NCBI RefSeq assembly: GCF_023159225.1
Contig: NC_063166.1
Location: forward strand, 40,782,149-40,846,148
Length of the DNA stretch: 64,000 nt
Reading direction: 5' to 3'
Source of the DNA: Perognathus longimembris pacificus
Taxonomy: Eukaryota > Chordata > Mammalia > Rodentia > Heteromyidae
Notes under the pieces: generated by a model
Seen by the model: only the letters and a program-made list of their open reading frames with translations
What the model was told of the DNA's origin: nothing
Databases searched by the model: none
Program-made: the position numbers and the translations under genes
Shown: piece by piece, positions 48,007-60,282 of the stretch
Layout of the letters: every line of letters starts with the position of its first letter
Position numbering within the stretch: position 1 is the first letter of the stretch

Positions 48007-48356
48007 ATCTTAATTGATGTGAAATATAATCATATAAATCAATAGGACAAAGCACAGATTATTCCAATGCAGTGAATGGCACTGCCAGTGCATGGCTAAT
48101 GGAGGGAGGATGAATCTAACTTTCATGCAGATTATCAGCTGGCCACTTGGTCACAGGAACAGCAGGAGCAATATGTAAAAGCAACATTACAAAATTATAT
48201 ATAGAGAGAGCAGGAGAGCCACAAGAGATTTGGTGTCAAAATTATTACATAGTAAATAGGTAATGTTTAGTCTCTTGTAATATTTCACAGAACACTTCCT
48301 TAGGTACTATTTCACCAACTTCAATGAAGCTGGCGAAAAACTTAGAGAATAAGAGA

Positions 48357-49556
48357 AAAAAAATTAAGTCCCCCCAAAAAAAATCCTCAAAGAAATAATT
48401 GTCCCATTAATAAGTGGGCTAAAGACTTAAAGAGAGACTTCTCTGAAGAGGAAATGAGAATGGCCAATAGACGCATGAAGAAATGCTCGACATCTCTGGC
48501 CATAAAAGAAATGCAAATAAAAACAACATTGAAATTCCAGTTCACTCCAGTAAGAATGGCCATTATCAAGAAAACTAATAACAATAGATGCTGGCAGAGA
48601 TATAGCCCAAAGGGAATGCTACTACACTGTTGGGGTGAGTGTAAACTTGTTCAACCACTCTGGAAAGCAGTGTGGGAGTTCCTCAAAAGGCTCCCCTATG
48701 ACACATAGAGCTCCCCTATGACACAGAAACCCTTGTTTTGGGGCATTTACCCAAAGAATTACTATCAAGACCACACTAAAGCTACCAGCACAACCATGTT
48801 CATTGCAGTATTATTTACTATTGCTTAAATAAGAGAGCAACCCAGATGCCCCTCAGTAGATGAATGATCAAGAAAATGTGGAACAACAATGGAATTCTAT
48901 GCTTCCATCAGAAAGAATGGCATTGCTCCATTCATAAGGAAATGGAAAGACTTTGAAAAAATTATACTACGTGAAGTGAGCCAGACCCAAAGAGACATAG
49001 AATCCATGGCTTCTGTCATTGGTAATAATTAGTATGTGTCTAGGATATTTCTCGCACAAGATCACAATAGCTCACATGATCATATAAGATGATGTTAAGC
49101 AAAATAAACTCAAAGAGATAGAAACAAGAGGTTTTTTTCCTTGTTGTTATTTTTAATATACTATGAGAAAATATTTCTTTTTTCTTTTATTTTTCTTCCC
49201 TATGGTTTATTATCCCCTGTTGTCACTATATTTGATTGTGGTACCCTGGGATATAGATAGTAGATAGATAGATATAGATATAGATATCTATATATAGATA
49301 TTAGGGAAGGGAAGGGGAACATCAAAATGGTGAGACAAAGGATAAAAGGCAAACTAATGCAACAGTGATACTCACAAGACAATATATTGGAAATTAAATA
49401 TATAACTAGGAGGTGGAGGGATTGGGGAGGAGGGAAGGTAGGAGAAAAATGAAGGAGGAGGTATCAAGTTTGACAAGAAACGTACTCACTACCATTTTAT
49501 GTATGTAACTGTAACCCCTTTGTACATCACCTTGACAATAAAATTAAATTTAAAAA
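48357..49556 (+). mobile_element. 5'-truncated sense L1 3' end (L1-E)
   Basis: The piece starts in the ORF2 C-terminal region (48454-48708: [20 protein letters not shown], then a cysteine-rich cluster) and ends at a 3' UTR with CTTGACAATAAAATT followed by an A-rich tail. A 14-bp local duplication (CTCCCCTATGACAC) lies at about 48690-48724. A GATA-type microsatellite at 49252-49300 sits in the 3' UTR. Confidence 0.87.
49252..49300. repeat. (GATA)n-type microsatellite in L1-E
   Basis: ATAGATAGTAGATAGATAGA and following GATATA units within the L1-E 3' UTR. Confidence 0.85.
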
Positions 49557-52500
49557 AAGAGAAAAACTGGAAAAGTAAATTTTTGAAAACTTAATTCAAT
49601 TTTTCTATCATCTTTACCCTAATTACAAATAAACTTTCTTTCTTCCATGGGCCATAGGTTTTTGTGTGGACAACATTCTGTAGAGAGCCTTTACAGATCT
49701 CCATGTGTTCACTTGACTGTTTCTGCATCCAGGCTATTAACCCTCTTAGAGGACAGTGTGTGTCTCATTTGTCTTTTTTTCCTTCTATAGCATCTAGCTC
49801 ATAATTCTTAACAGAACCTTGCTGAGCATTTGTTCAATCAATAGCAACATTTTTATATTTACATCCTGCCTAGTTTCCAAAAAGGATGAACAGGAAAAGG
49901 AATTGATTTCCAGGGGTTGATAAATGAGCAGGCTGTTCTTGGCACTGGAACCCATACCCTGTCTCCAAAGTGTAAAAATTGGGGCAGAATGGGGTTTTCA
50001 AGCTATCTTCTTCACACTTGTGCCTGTTTATTGATTTAATAAAATTCTGCTGACAGCTTCTCTGATCTCCGCTAGGAAGAGACTGCATTAGCCTTCTTAA
50101 TGGTCCATTATTTCTCTGTAGTGAGTGCAGTGGTAGAATTGGTTGGTGTTGGGGAGCCACAGAGGTAGACAGGACAGAGTAGTAGGAAGGTTATGATTAT
50201 GTCCCATTATTACAACAAGTGAAGGGAAGTCAAAGGAGCAAAGTGTTCTGTTTGGTAACTGCCACTCAGGTTGGTACTATGGACCCTCTGTAAATCAGGC
50301 CTCAGGTGTGGATCACATCAAACCCCTGGCTCTCCCATCCTGGGTTCCCTCTTGCCATCTAATTTTTGGTTTTCTCCACTGGCCAATTACCTGCCATATT
50401 AACTTTTCACAACATGACACAGAAGTTAACCAATTCCTTCCAACTCATAATGCTTTAAAATTGCAAATCCAAATGATTTCTCTTTTTTAAAAAGTAATTG
50501 ATCTTTATGACTCCTAGGAGATTTCTTATTTTAATCAGAAACTTTAGTTCAGTTTTGTTCAGTTTTGTGGAAACGATAGGTGAACATCTGCATTTAGTAG
50601 TTTTTGTGTTCAATGGAAAATCAACTTCAGTGCTTGCTAACATTACTTTTCTAAGGGTTATGAGACTTTAATTTGAATCTTTATCCTGTGCACATAAAAT
50701 GTTCACTGGAATTTTTATAATACATTTATTGGTTACCCACTTCCTCAAATGAACATTTCTTGCTTAAAGTGTTGAATTAGTATAGAGCCAATTTGAACTT
50801 TGTAACTAAACCAAATGAGTTAGATCTGTGATGAACAAACATGAAGAGAAAAGGACATAGACTTGTTCTAAAAAGGCTGTTAAGTCAAATAGCACAGCTC
50901 TGGAGTCTCATATACTCAAATTTAAGAAGACATATGTTTAAAAGATATAAAGATGTGTTATGTGTAGAAAGGAATTCACTTTTCTCATTTGTCTTTTAGT
51001 GTGTGTTTAAGACAAATGAATTAATTGGGGTCTTAAATTTCAGCACACTCTGATGGGGGGAAGGAGTTGGACATAGGATGCCTTAGATGCAAAGTTGGGC
51101 ATATCAAATGTATTTAACTTTATCCAATGCCCAGAACCCAAAATAAGTATGGAGGTAGCATGATTACCTATATTTTTGGTTGAATGATCTGTGCCTAAGG
51201 ACTCAGTGTAATCAAATAACAGACTTAGGATTGGAATCTAGATAACTGCCCTTGAACCACACCAGTTTCTTAAATAGCTTGGCCCAACTCGAGTGGGATT
51301 CCTTGGGAGACAGTGGTTTTCAGCATTACGGTTGTCCAGGTGGACCTTGCAGAATATTTGGAGAAGTGTGAGATTTGAAGACCATGTAGAATTGGATATG
51401 ATAATTTTAAGATCTTGATTCTGTCTATAGTCTCATGAGAAGAGAGGAAGGTTCCATCCTGTTTGATGAGTAGCTTGCTGCAGCCCCAGGGTTTCCATCT
51501 TTGGTATGCATATATATGAGTTCACTACAGACTTTGAGAAATGTGGAGGATAGTTCAGCACATCCACAGTAGACCTGACAATCTGCATGGTGGTGAGGAG
51601 AGGATGCCCCAAACCTGATTCTAGGCCATTCTGTAGGGCCGTTGAATATGAAAACTGGGTTCAAGAACCTGGGAACAGGTGAGTCTCTCCTTCAAAGGAT
51701 GCTCTCACACTGAGGCTACTACCTTTGTTCCACAATGGAAAAATGATATATAGTCATTTTTATCTATAAGGTTGATTAAGAGGAGGGGGGAAAGGAGAGA
51801 GCATCTAAATTAAGATCTTAGCTAAGATCTTAATAGATTTGCCTACTCTACTGTGGATTGATGATTGTACAGCTCTAATTAAAGTGTTCAGCATAACCAT
51901 GGGCTTGCATAAGCAGTCATCATTGCATACCTGTTTTTCCTTCCTTTTCTACCAAAGAGACAGGACCTGCAGTTCACATGGGCGTGCATCTCATTTGTAA
52001 CACTGTCTAAAAGCAAAGGGCAGCTTGGCTGCATGAGTCACAGAGGCTCATCTTCCATTTTCACCCAAGCAGATTGCTCTTTCTAATCTCTACAATATAA
52101 TAAAATAATTGTTAGATGCTGAAAAAATAGTGAATTTTGTTAAACTTGATAAAGCACAGTGATTACATTAAGCCCTTAAATAATAGCCCAGATCCTAATT
52201 TTGTCTTTCCTTGGTGTCAGGAAGCAATTTTTCTCATTTAAAAATCAATTGGACATAGTAAAGAGGGAAGTGAGTTTGGGGGTTTGATTTTGTGTTTAGC
52301 TTAATAAAACTTTTTGTGCAACGTAAGTGGAATGAGAATGTATTCCATTTTCAAGTGACACATTACTAAGTACTTTACTCTCAACAATTTGTCAGTCTTC
52401 ATGATAGTTTTATTCTGCCAGGAAATGCTATTTGAGACTTATTTCTTGTCCCCAGTCCTTACTTTTTGCCATTTTTGCATAACTGCATAACAGCTCCCAC

Positions 52501-53794
52501 CTAGAGAAAATAATTGTCATTTTAGAGCAATAACTCTTTCTTTAGAGTTCATTTATTTTCTTTTACAGTATCTAACATTTTATTTACCTTATACATAGTA
52601 AGTTCCTAATAAAGTTAATAACTGTATAGGAGAGTTATATCATGGTTTAAACTAACATCCTTAATGGTGAGGAAATCCTATTTCCAAAACTAGCATCTAA
52701 TCTTAGTGTTTCTAGCATATGATGGGAGGCAATGAATCTGCTTCCCCAGGAGGGCACAAAAAGGCAAGTTGCTTGTTCTATTGTGGAATGATGATCCATC
52801 TTGCCTACCCCAATTTATGAAAGTTTGGAGGCTGCAGCTCCTCACACATGCAATGTGTGCATCCTATAAAATGTTGTGAAATCCATTGAATCTTATATTC
52901 TAACAACATTTTAGAGCACAGCTAAGTTCAGATTTTAAAAGTTTTCAGGATTTTTTTATGTCAAAACATAAGCAGTTTTATCTCTGTATCTGCATCTTAG
53001 CAAAAGGATGTTTGTTTTATATCTCTTTTCTATTTTTTCAAAATTAAAGGTACACTTTGACAATAAATATGAAAAAATTTAAGGTAGTCTAACCACTTTC
53101 ATGACAGATCTTGGCTGACATTTGAAATGAATGAACTCAGAGGAAATGGATGCAAAAGAAGATGTTAAACCAAAACACTGGGTTTTCTTTTGAGTTTCTA
53201 TGTAAGGAAGTAAGGATGGAGCAGAAACTGCTGTCCTTGATTGCATAATGAAGAAAATTGGAAAATCCAATAGAAAAGAATGATCAGTGATCATTAACTA
53301 TTCAGGACATCAAGTAAAATGCAACAAAAATGCCGAAACACAAAGAATATACCCAAAGGCAGGCTTCCTGCTCCCTTTCTGCAGCTCAGTTTCTGATGCC
53401 ATGGTATACACAGGAAACCTAAATAGAAAAGAGGAAAGCAGGATTGTGAAATCCAATCCTTACCATCTTCACCAGTTACATTTGAGCAGAAATTGATTCA
53501 GACATAAATCTTCTGATTAGAAATCAGGTTTGACTCACAGCTGGATTGAAAGAAGTCAGGTGTTAGACCAAGACATCTGTATTTCAAGTGGGCTTTTAGG
53601 ACAGTCATTCTGAAAAGGAAGAACATCACAAATGTGAAATGTATTCCACAGACAGAAAATCTCCCTTGGCTGGCTGGAGATTCCATGGCTGACCTGAAGC
53701 AAGGACTAGGTAAAGCATTCCTCCAATCAGACTTCTCATCGCCCCACTAATGAAATTTCCCAGTATTGGTAAATTAATATTTAGGATATTTTTG
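49557..53794. other. Repeat-poor tract
   Basis: About 4.2 kb with no recognisable SINE, L1 or microsatellite, the longest such stretch in the window. Short frames here (49870-50160, 51425-51664, 53287-53496) have no recognised product. Confidence 0.5.
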
Positions 53795-54032
53795 TTTATT
53801 TATTTTGTTTCATTTTGTGCAAGTACTAGGGATTAAATTTAGAGACTAGGAGCTATTCCTCAAGTCTAGCACCCTATTTGAGCCACAGCTCCCATTCTAG
53901 CTTTTAAAAAAATAACTTCTGCTGGTTTACTGGAGATAAGTGTCTCACAGACTTCCTGCCCAGGTTATGTCAGTGATCTTCAGATCTGGTCACCTGTGTA
54001 GCTAGGATTATAGGCATGAGACATCCAGCTGA
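53795..54032 (-). mobile_element. 7SL-headed SINE, diverged
   Basis: TACTAGGGATTAAATTTAGA tail side; GTAGCTAGGATTATAGGCAT head side. Confidence 0.72.
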
Positions 54033-54898
54033 ATACTTACTTTAAATTAAGAATTTTAAAGAGCCCACAACAACTCCAAAAATAGCAAAAGAGCAGTTAA
54101 AGATTAGTCACCTAAGTGAGATTCCAAATGAACACTCAAAGAGGTCACAAACAGCAAAGGTCTTAGAATATTTGTTACCTGCAACTGCAGTAAAGGGAAA
54201 AGACTCAAACCCTCTAGCAATAAATAGTATTCTTAGTAGAATTCTCCTACTATTTATATCTCTTTTTTGCTTTGCTGTTTTCCCTATAAAGTCACTTTGT
54301 TGGTAGTGAAATAAAAATAGCAAAAGTTTAAATCAACACACAAGGTTGAGAGTATTTCAGAAAGTGTTGATTAGTTCTGTCAATGGAATGAGCATGTTTG
54401 GGGAATGACCTAATTATTCTAGGGCTGGGTCTTTCTCCTTATTCTACTTCCACTAATTGCAGAACTGCTGGCCATCTCTCAGTGACAAAGAGGGAAACAG
54501 GACAGGGTTGTTTAGAGAAAGCAGTGACATTTAGTTTTCATTCACTTGGACCTGTGGCCATGCTTAATTACAGAATTGCAAGACTGACATGGCATGCTCA
54601 AGGCCACCTGGCCATTTCTGAGGAGCTGATTTTCTAGTTTTCTACAAAGGCCTCTGAGTTCCCATAAAACACTGGCAGCTGGGACTGAACAAATCTCTTC
54701 CCCACACCAGATGCAGGTGTTGGTTGTTCTTGCTGGTTTATCATTAAGGGACTGAAAGCAAATTGAGCTGTTTTGCTCCTCAGTGAAGGTGGCCTCTTAT
54801 TTCATTTGGTCTCTTCTGATTGTCATGTAGCATCTGCTGCAACACAAAACTCAGGAATGAAAAGTTTATTTCAAGAACAAGGCATTTTTACCGCTCAC

Positions 54899-55122
54899 CT
54901 TGCATTTTAAATACCGGAAGTAAATGTGAAAGTCATACAACTCAGTGTCATAGCTCAGCTTTGTAGCTTGTCTTTTATTTGAAGTTTTGAGCTGGGAGCC
55001 TTGGCTTTTCTGTTGGCTGAAGACATCAAAACAGATGTCTGGTACTGAGGAGACGCCAGCCCCCTTGCTGGCACCCCATCTCTTCACAGCAGCATTTGTC
55101 TTAATCCTCATCCATAAGGTCC
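54899..55122 (-). other. Possible antisense exon, unrecognised
   Basis: On the minus strand TTTCTCTAAATCAG (acceptor AG at plus-strand 55123-55125) precedes, and AAG|GTGAGC (donor at plus-strand 54897-54898) follows, a 224-nt segment. An open frame crosses it (QQKSQGSQLKTSNKRQATK...). The encoded peptide is not one I recognise. It could be a non-coding antisense exon, a conserved element or chance. Confidence 0.3.
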
Positions 55123-55365
55123 CTGATTTAGAGAAAGCTCAGGGTGTTGTCTCACATCCTCCCAGAAACTTTTTCAGTTTGGATTGGACTCGGGCCATGT
55201 ATATCAGCATCTCAATTTTGTAAGGCCTTGGGTAATGTGTAGGTTGGAAGGAAAGAAGGAAGATGGAGAAGAAGCTCAAGTGACACCAAGGGCACAGTAT
55301 GCAATCTCTTGGAGGCAAGCACTGTTAACTCAGAATGTAATCACACAATACTTTTCATATTGTTC

Positions 55366-55442
55366 CTTTTTTTATTTTCAAATTGATGTACAGAGAGGTT
55401 ACAGTTTCATACATTAGGCATTGGATACATTTCTTTTACTGC
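55366..55442 (-). mobile_element. 77-bp L1 tail insertion
   Basis: TTTCATATTGTTC occurs at 55353-55365 and 55443-55455. The 77 bp between, read on the minus strand, match the last bases of the L1 3' UTR (GAAACTGTAACCTCTCTGTAC) followed by an A-rich tail. It is an extremely 5'-truncated L1 insertion. Confidence 0.82.
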
Positions 55443-55477
55443 TTTCATATTGTTCTTTATCATCAAAATATATTTGG

Positions 55478-55533
55478 ATGGATAGGCACAGTGGTGCATG
55501 CTTGTTACCTCAGCTATGCAAGAGATGGAGAGT
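55478..55533 (+). mobile_element. Old dimer-like SINE, left part
   Basis: GATAGGCACAGTGGTGCATG and CTTGTTACCTCAGCTATGCA form a 7SL-like head. The SERF1 retrocopy interrupts it; it resumes at 56089. Confidence 0.6.
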
Positions 55534-55589
55534 GGAAGTATTATTATTTTATTTATTTATTTTTTTTAGGATACATGCATGATCAGTGT

Positions 55590-55595
55590 TTTATT
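55590..55595 (-). promoter_or_regulatory. Poly(A) signal AATAAA inherited from SERF1 mRNA
   Basis: The minus-strand AATAAA sits about 20 nt upstream of the fossil poly-A tail, at the spacing of a used polyadenylation signal. Confidence 0.75.
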
Positions 55596-55770
55596 TTGAA
55601 GGGTGGCTTTAATGCATAAGTTAGTCAAATTGAGAAGCAAAGTTTAAAATAGACAGTTTTGTAAGGGTAAGTTACAACGCACAGGTAATGACTATTTAAG
55701 AAATCTTGATCTTAGAGCTTATGATGCACCTCAATGGCAGTAGCACCCAGGTCTTCCAAAGAGCCAGTCA

Positions 55771-56338
<568 letters not shown>

Positions 56339-56526
56339 CAAAAGTTGTAATGGACATTTTGATCAGTTCATCAATATGGTGGCTAGGAAATTAAACTGAC
56401 ATTTAAAAAGACTTTTGACTTCTTTTAACAAGTATGTATTAAGCAGGGGCTGCATATTGGGTAAAATCTCAGCAATAGGGCCTACAATGAAATGACACAA
56501 GATAATCTACAGTGCTCTTTATTTAT

Positions 56527-56645
56527 TTTTCCCAGTAATGGAGACTGAAGAGGACACTTGATCCAGTAGTCATTATTACTATTGGTATAAACTCGGGCCT
56601 CACACATTCTAGGCAAACACTACCCCTGAGCTACATCTCCACCCT
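56527..56645 (-). mobile_element. ID-like SINE remnant
   Basis: Minus strand: CACATTCTAGGCAAACACTA and CCTGAGCTACATCTCCACCC correspond to a decayed ID head. Confidence 0.6.
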
Positions 56646-56711
56646 AAACCAGTGCTCCATGGATACCCACCCAGGTTGTACACTTGAATGAGTTATGGGA
56701 TCACCACAAAT

Positions 56712-56745
<34 letters not shown>

Positions 56746-56784
56746 CACATGCAACACACATACAAACACACATACACATACACA
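56712..56784. repeat. (CA)n microsatellite
   Basis: A CA run of about 16 units followed by interrupted ACACATACA repeats to about 56784. Confidence 0.95.
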
Positions 56785-58284
56785 AAACAGAAACTTTTGT
56801 CTCAATCTTCTGAGCCATGAAACTGCAAAGTATCCAGCAACCCTTCTACTCCCCTACCATTTTGGGGCCACCATGGCCCTGAGCACACTGGCTCCTCTTT
56901 TTCCTCCTTGCTTACATTCTGTATTGCATTTGGTGCCTTTGGCTCCTCCTTCTTTCATAGACACATGTTTTCCTTGAGCTGACATCACAGTCCTCTTGCT
57001 ATCCCTCTTTTCTCCCTGGTTCTCTTTGAACTAACTTTGCAAACTCATGTTTTCATGCAACACCTAAATGCTGAAGTTGTTTAAATTCCAAACATGCACC
57101 ATTTTCAATACTGATAATAGATATTCTTGTCTGTTTTTATCTCTGCAAATTACATATTTGTGCTATCACTTCTTAATTTATATTTTCAATTCCATCTCCT
57201 AAGCACCAGTGTAATGTATCCAACTCTTCTTGACATTTTTACTTAGACAATGCATGGGCTTTTCTGAGCAACATACCAGAAACCAGGTATGTTCATTTTC
57301 CCTCCTTCCTACTGGCTATCAATTGTCCAGTGGCTTAGGGCAAAAATCAGCTATATGTCCCTTGCCTGCAACCCATTCAATCTAACTACAAGTACTGTTT
57401 AAAAAAATAGAACTCAGCTTGTCCATTTTGTGATACCAATTTCTTTGCTTTCCTTTGGATTGCTGCAAGAACCCCTAGACCATCTCATCACCTCTCCAAT
57501 TCTACTCTTGCTCTCCATTTTGGCCACAAAGATGTAGTCCTCATACTCAGATCATTTTCTGCTTCAGCTTCCTTACAATTTCGGATAGTACTTATTCTAC
57601 CATTAGATTCTATCTGATATGCTCTTGTTTTCTCTCAAGAGAGATCTTCCATTTTGCAATCATGGAGTAAATGATATGGCTATCTGCCATGAGTCAGCCA
57701 TCTCCAGCTCAGTTGTAAGTTACATAAAGGTGGGGACTGGGGCTGTGTTTTCCAACACTTCATACATTTTGTTTGGCACAGTGTTTAGCACACATAGACC
57801 TGGGCTGCTGAATAAAAGAATGAGCCTTTGTATAAAAGAGAGACAAGGACCAAAACATGAGGTGAAAGATGTGTCCCTCACATCTCATTCCCAGATCTCT
57901 GCTCCATGCTCAGTCACTCTGTGAACACACTGATGTATGAGCTGCACTTAATCCTTTCATGAAGCTGTTTTGCTTTGTGTCCTTGAGTCCTAGCTTAAAA
58001 TTCTGAGAAATTCTCAAGGCATAAGTCATCTGCATGGTGGATTTCAGAGGGTATCAGAAACAGCTCACGAAATAGAACTCTCAAACAGCCCACTGTACAG
58101 TATACATGAAAGGGCTTTGATCCATCAATTAGGGGGGTTCTAGGATTCAACCTCAGTTTCCACATAAGCATTATGGACAGTAAGCCATGACTACCTGACA
58201 ATTTTGTATCACTGACTCTCAGAATGCCAACCACTCAGCACAGCACCTGGCACAGAGAGATAATATCTCAGTCTTAAATTTTTC
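56785..58284. other. Intron sequence, nothing recognised
   Basis: Unique sequence with a 101-codon frame (57619-57924) lacking any recognised motif. Confidence 0.5.
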
Positions 58285-58481
58285 CTTTTTTTGCCGCTCC
58301 TGGGACTTGAACTCAGGGCTTGAGCACTGTCCCTAGCTTCTTTGAACTCAATGCTAGAACTCTACTTCTTGAGCCAGAGCACCACTTTCATCTTTTTCTG
58401 TTTGTGTGGTGCTGAAGAATCAAACCCAGGGTTCCATGCATGCAAAGCAAGCATTCTACCACTAGGCCACATTCCCAGCCC
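58285..58481 (-). mobile_element. ID-headed composite SINE
   Basis: GCCGCTCCTGGGACTTGAAC tail side through ACTAGGCCACATTCCCAGCC head side. Confidence 0.9.
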
Positions 58482-58568
58482 TTACTTTCTCCTTTCTTCC
58501 AAGTGCTTCTTCCCCACTGTTCTACTTTTTGAACTGTCTGTTTCCTGTCTTACTGTCTTTGTTGTTAT

Positions 58569-58792
58569 TTTTTGTGTCAGTATGAAGGCTTGAACTCAGA
58601 GCTTAGCCACTGTCCTTTAGTTTTATACTTTTGGCTCATATCTGTCACTTGAGTCACACTTCAATTTTTGTTTTTTTTGTAGTTAATAGGAGATAAGAGT
58701 CTTCCTGCCTGGGATAGCTTTGAATCATAATCCTCAGATCTCAGCTTCTTATGTAGCTAGGATTACAGGCATGAGCCATTGGTTCCTGGGTC
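58569..58792 (-). mobile_element. 7SL-headed SINE
   Basis: GGCTTGAACTCAGAGCTTAG tail side; GTAGCTAGGATTACAGGCAT head side. Confidence 0.82.
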
Positions 58793-60100
58793 TTACTTGT
58801 CTGAGTGGGTGGTAATAATTATGTTGCCCATCTAGTAGGAAGTTTGTCAGAAGGGGAGGATTAGCAGTGCTTACAGAACACACTTCTTTTTGGATTAGAA
58901 ACCAACCTCACAGCTTCTCTGCCCAGAGTTTTCAGAGCGCTCATGGTCCACTACTGTTTAACAAATTCATATTACAATAACACGCTGGGAAGGGGAGAAA
59001 GAAGGACAGGATTAGAGGGGAGAAATTAAAAAAAATAAAATAAACAACTTAGTAATTAAATTCCTTTGCATTCTTCTTTTGCTATTATAGTGAAAGTAGG
59101 TCCTAGAACAGGATTAATAGTTTGTTTGGTGCCTTATTTAGAATCTTCTGAATGAGATATATGAGAAAATAGTGAGAGACCTAAGAGATTCATGGGGTAG
59201 GCTTCAGGAGAGCCAGGCAAAGCTGCCTTCAGACTCATCTCTATCATTTATATTTTAAACATTTCTGGTATCTGTTCTTGCTGCTAGCAAGTCCTGGACT
59301 AGCAGTTAGCTTAAGAGCACACAGAATTCCTACCTCATTCATTCAGTTTTACTATTTCTTTGGACTCATGCTTCATACTCACTTCCAGGAGGATGGGGAT
59401 AGAGCAATAAAGGCAACTCCTATACCCTGTCAAATACTAGTCAACTAAACAAAGAAACAAACTGGGTTTTTGTTTTTTATTTTCTATAGCTTGAGTATGT
59501 ATCCATTTACTCACTCTCATGTATAGCTCATTAAAGATTACAAATAGTCTGCTTGTGACAAATAGTCTGCATTATCAGGAGAAACAAGCCTAGAACAAAG
59601 GAGAATTGGCTTGGTAATCAAGTGAGACTTGGTTCAAATCCTGACATCCAAAGTGTGATAATCTGTGCAGTCAACTTGTGTTAATTGATAGGCACCACTG
59701 GAGTTCATGGTGATAACTTTAATCCAAGTTCTCATGCTTTAAGTTGTATAGGTTTTCAGAATTTTTTCAAAATTTAAATATAAACTTAAAAAACAATTTT
59801 CCAGGCATTTTTCTTCAGTCTTTTGGTATATCCATCAAAACAAGAGTAGTAGATTTAAACAAAATATTTTTCTCACCAGAGTAGTATAAAGCAGGTAGCT
59901 GTTTTGTATGTCTAGTCTCCAAAGCAGTCTCCAGGAAATGTTACTACATTCCTGTTTAGTTATACTGTACTGTCTCCCAAAGCAACAAGAACAACTGATT
60001 TCAAAGCCTTGTGTTCAACTGGGTTCCATTCAGAAGAAATGAATGTAATCTAAGCATAAACCTACCTTCATGTACATAATAGAGAGGTGTATCCTGTGAG
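58793..60100. other. Intron sequence upstream of the RBMS3 exon
   Basis: Unique sequence without repeats for 1.3 kb before the exon. No cryptic RBMS3 exon recognised. Confidence 0.6.
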
Positions 60101-60128
60101 TACTAATGAAGTGTTGTGTGTTTTGCAG
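60101..60128 (+). promoter_or_regulatory. RBMS3: Branch site and 3' splice site of the RBMS3 exon
   Basis: TACTAAT at 60101-60107 is one base from the optimal branch sequence, with the branch A at 60106. The tract between it and the AG at 60127-60128 is U/G-rich (GTGTTGTGTGTTTTGCAG) rather than a clean pyrimidine run. That suggests a moderately weak acceptor helped by a strong branch point. Confidence 0.7.
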
Positions 60129-60220
60129 GTTATGGATTCGTAGATTTTGACAGTCCTGCAGCTGCCCAGAAAGCTGTAGCATCCCTCAAGGCAAATGGTG
60201 TGCAAGCTCAGATGGCCAAG
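60129..60220 (+). CDS. RBMS3: RBMS3 internal coding exon (RRM1, RNP1 half)
   Basis: This is an internal exon of an RBMS-family single-stranded nucleic acid binding protein, which binds A/U-rich RNA and regulates transcript stability. It is bounded by an AG acceptor at 60127-60128 and a GTAAGA donor at 60221. The first two bases complete a glycine codon begun in the upstream exon (phase 1) and the last codon is a complete AAG. The 30 full codons begin [16 protein letters not shown] and end QAQMAK; with the split glycine the start fits the RNP1 consensus of an RRM. The segment ASLKANG points to RBMS3, because RBMS1 and RBMS2 have SALKASG/TALKASG-like residues here (from memory). The TACTAAT at 60101-60107 is a good branch site, 22 nt upstream. 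Flanking exons lie outside the window, so the exon number is not determined. The gene is confident; the paralogue is very likely. Confidence 0.93.
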
Positions 60221-60250
60221 GTAAGACTATATGGGTACAGACACGTGCGT

Positions 60251-60282
60251 GAGTGTGTGTGTGTGTATGTGTGTGTGTGTGT
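60251..60282 (+). repeat. (GT)n tract just downstream of the RBMS3 exon donor
   Basis: An interrupted GT dinucleotide repeat begins about 30 nt after the 5' splice site. In the pre-mRNA it reads as (UG)n, the preferred ligand of TDP-43 and CELF proteins. It could influence use of the exon; that role is inference. Confidence 0.85.
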
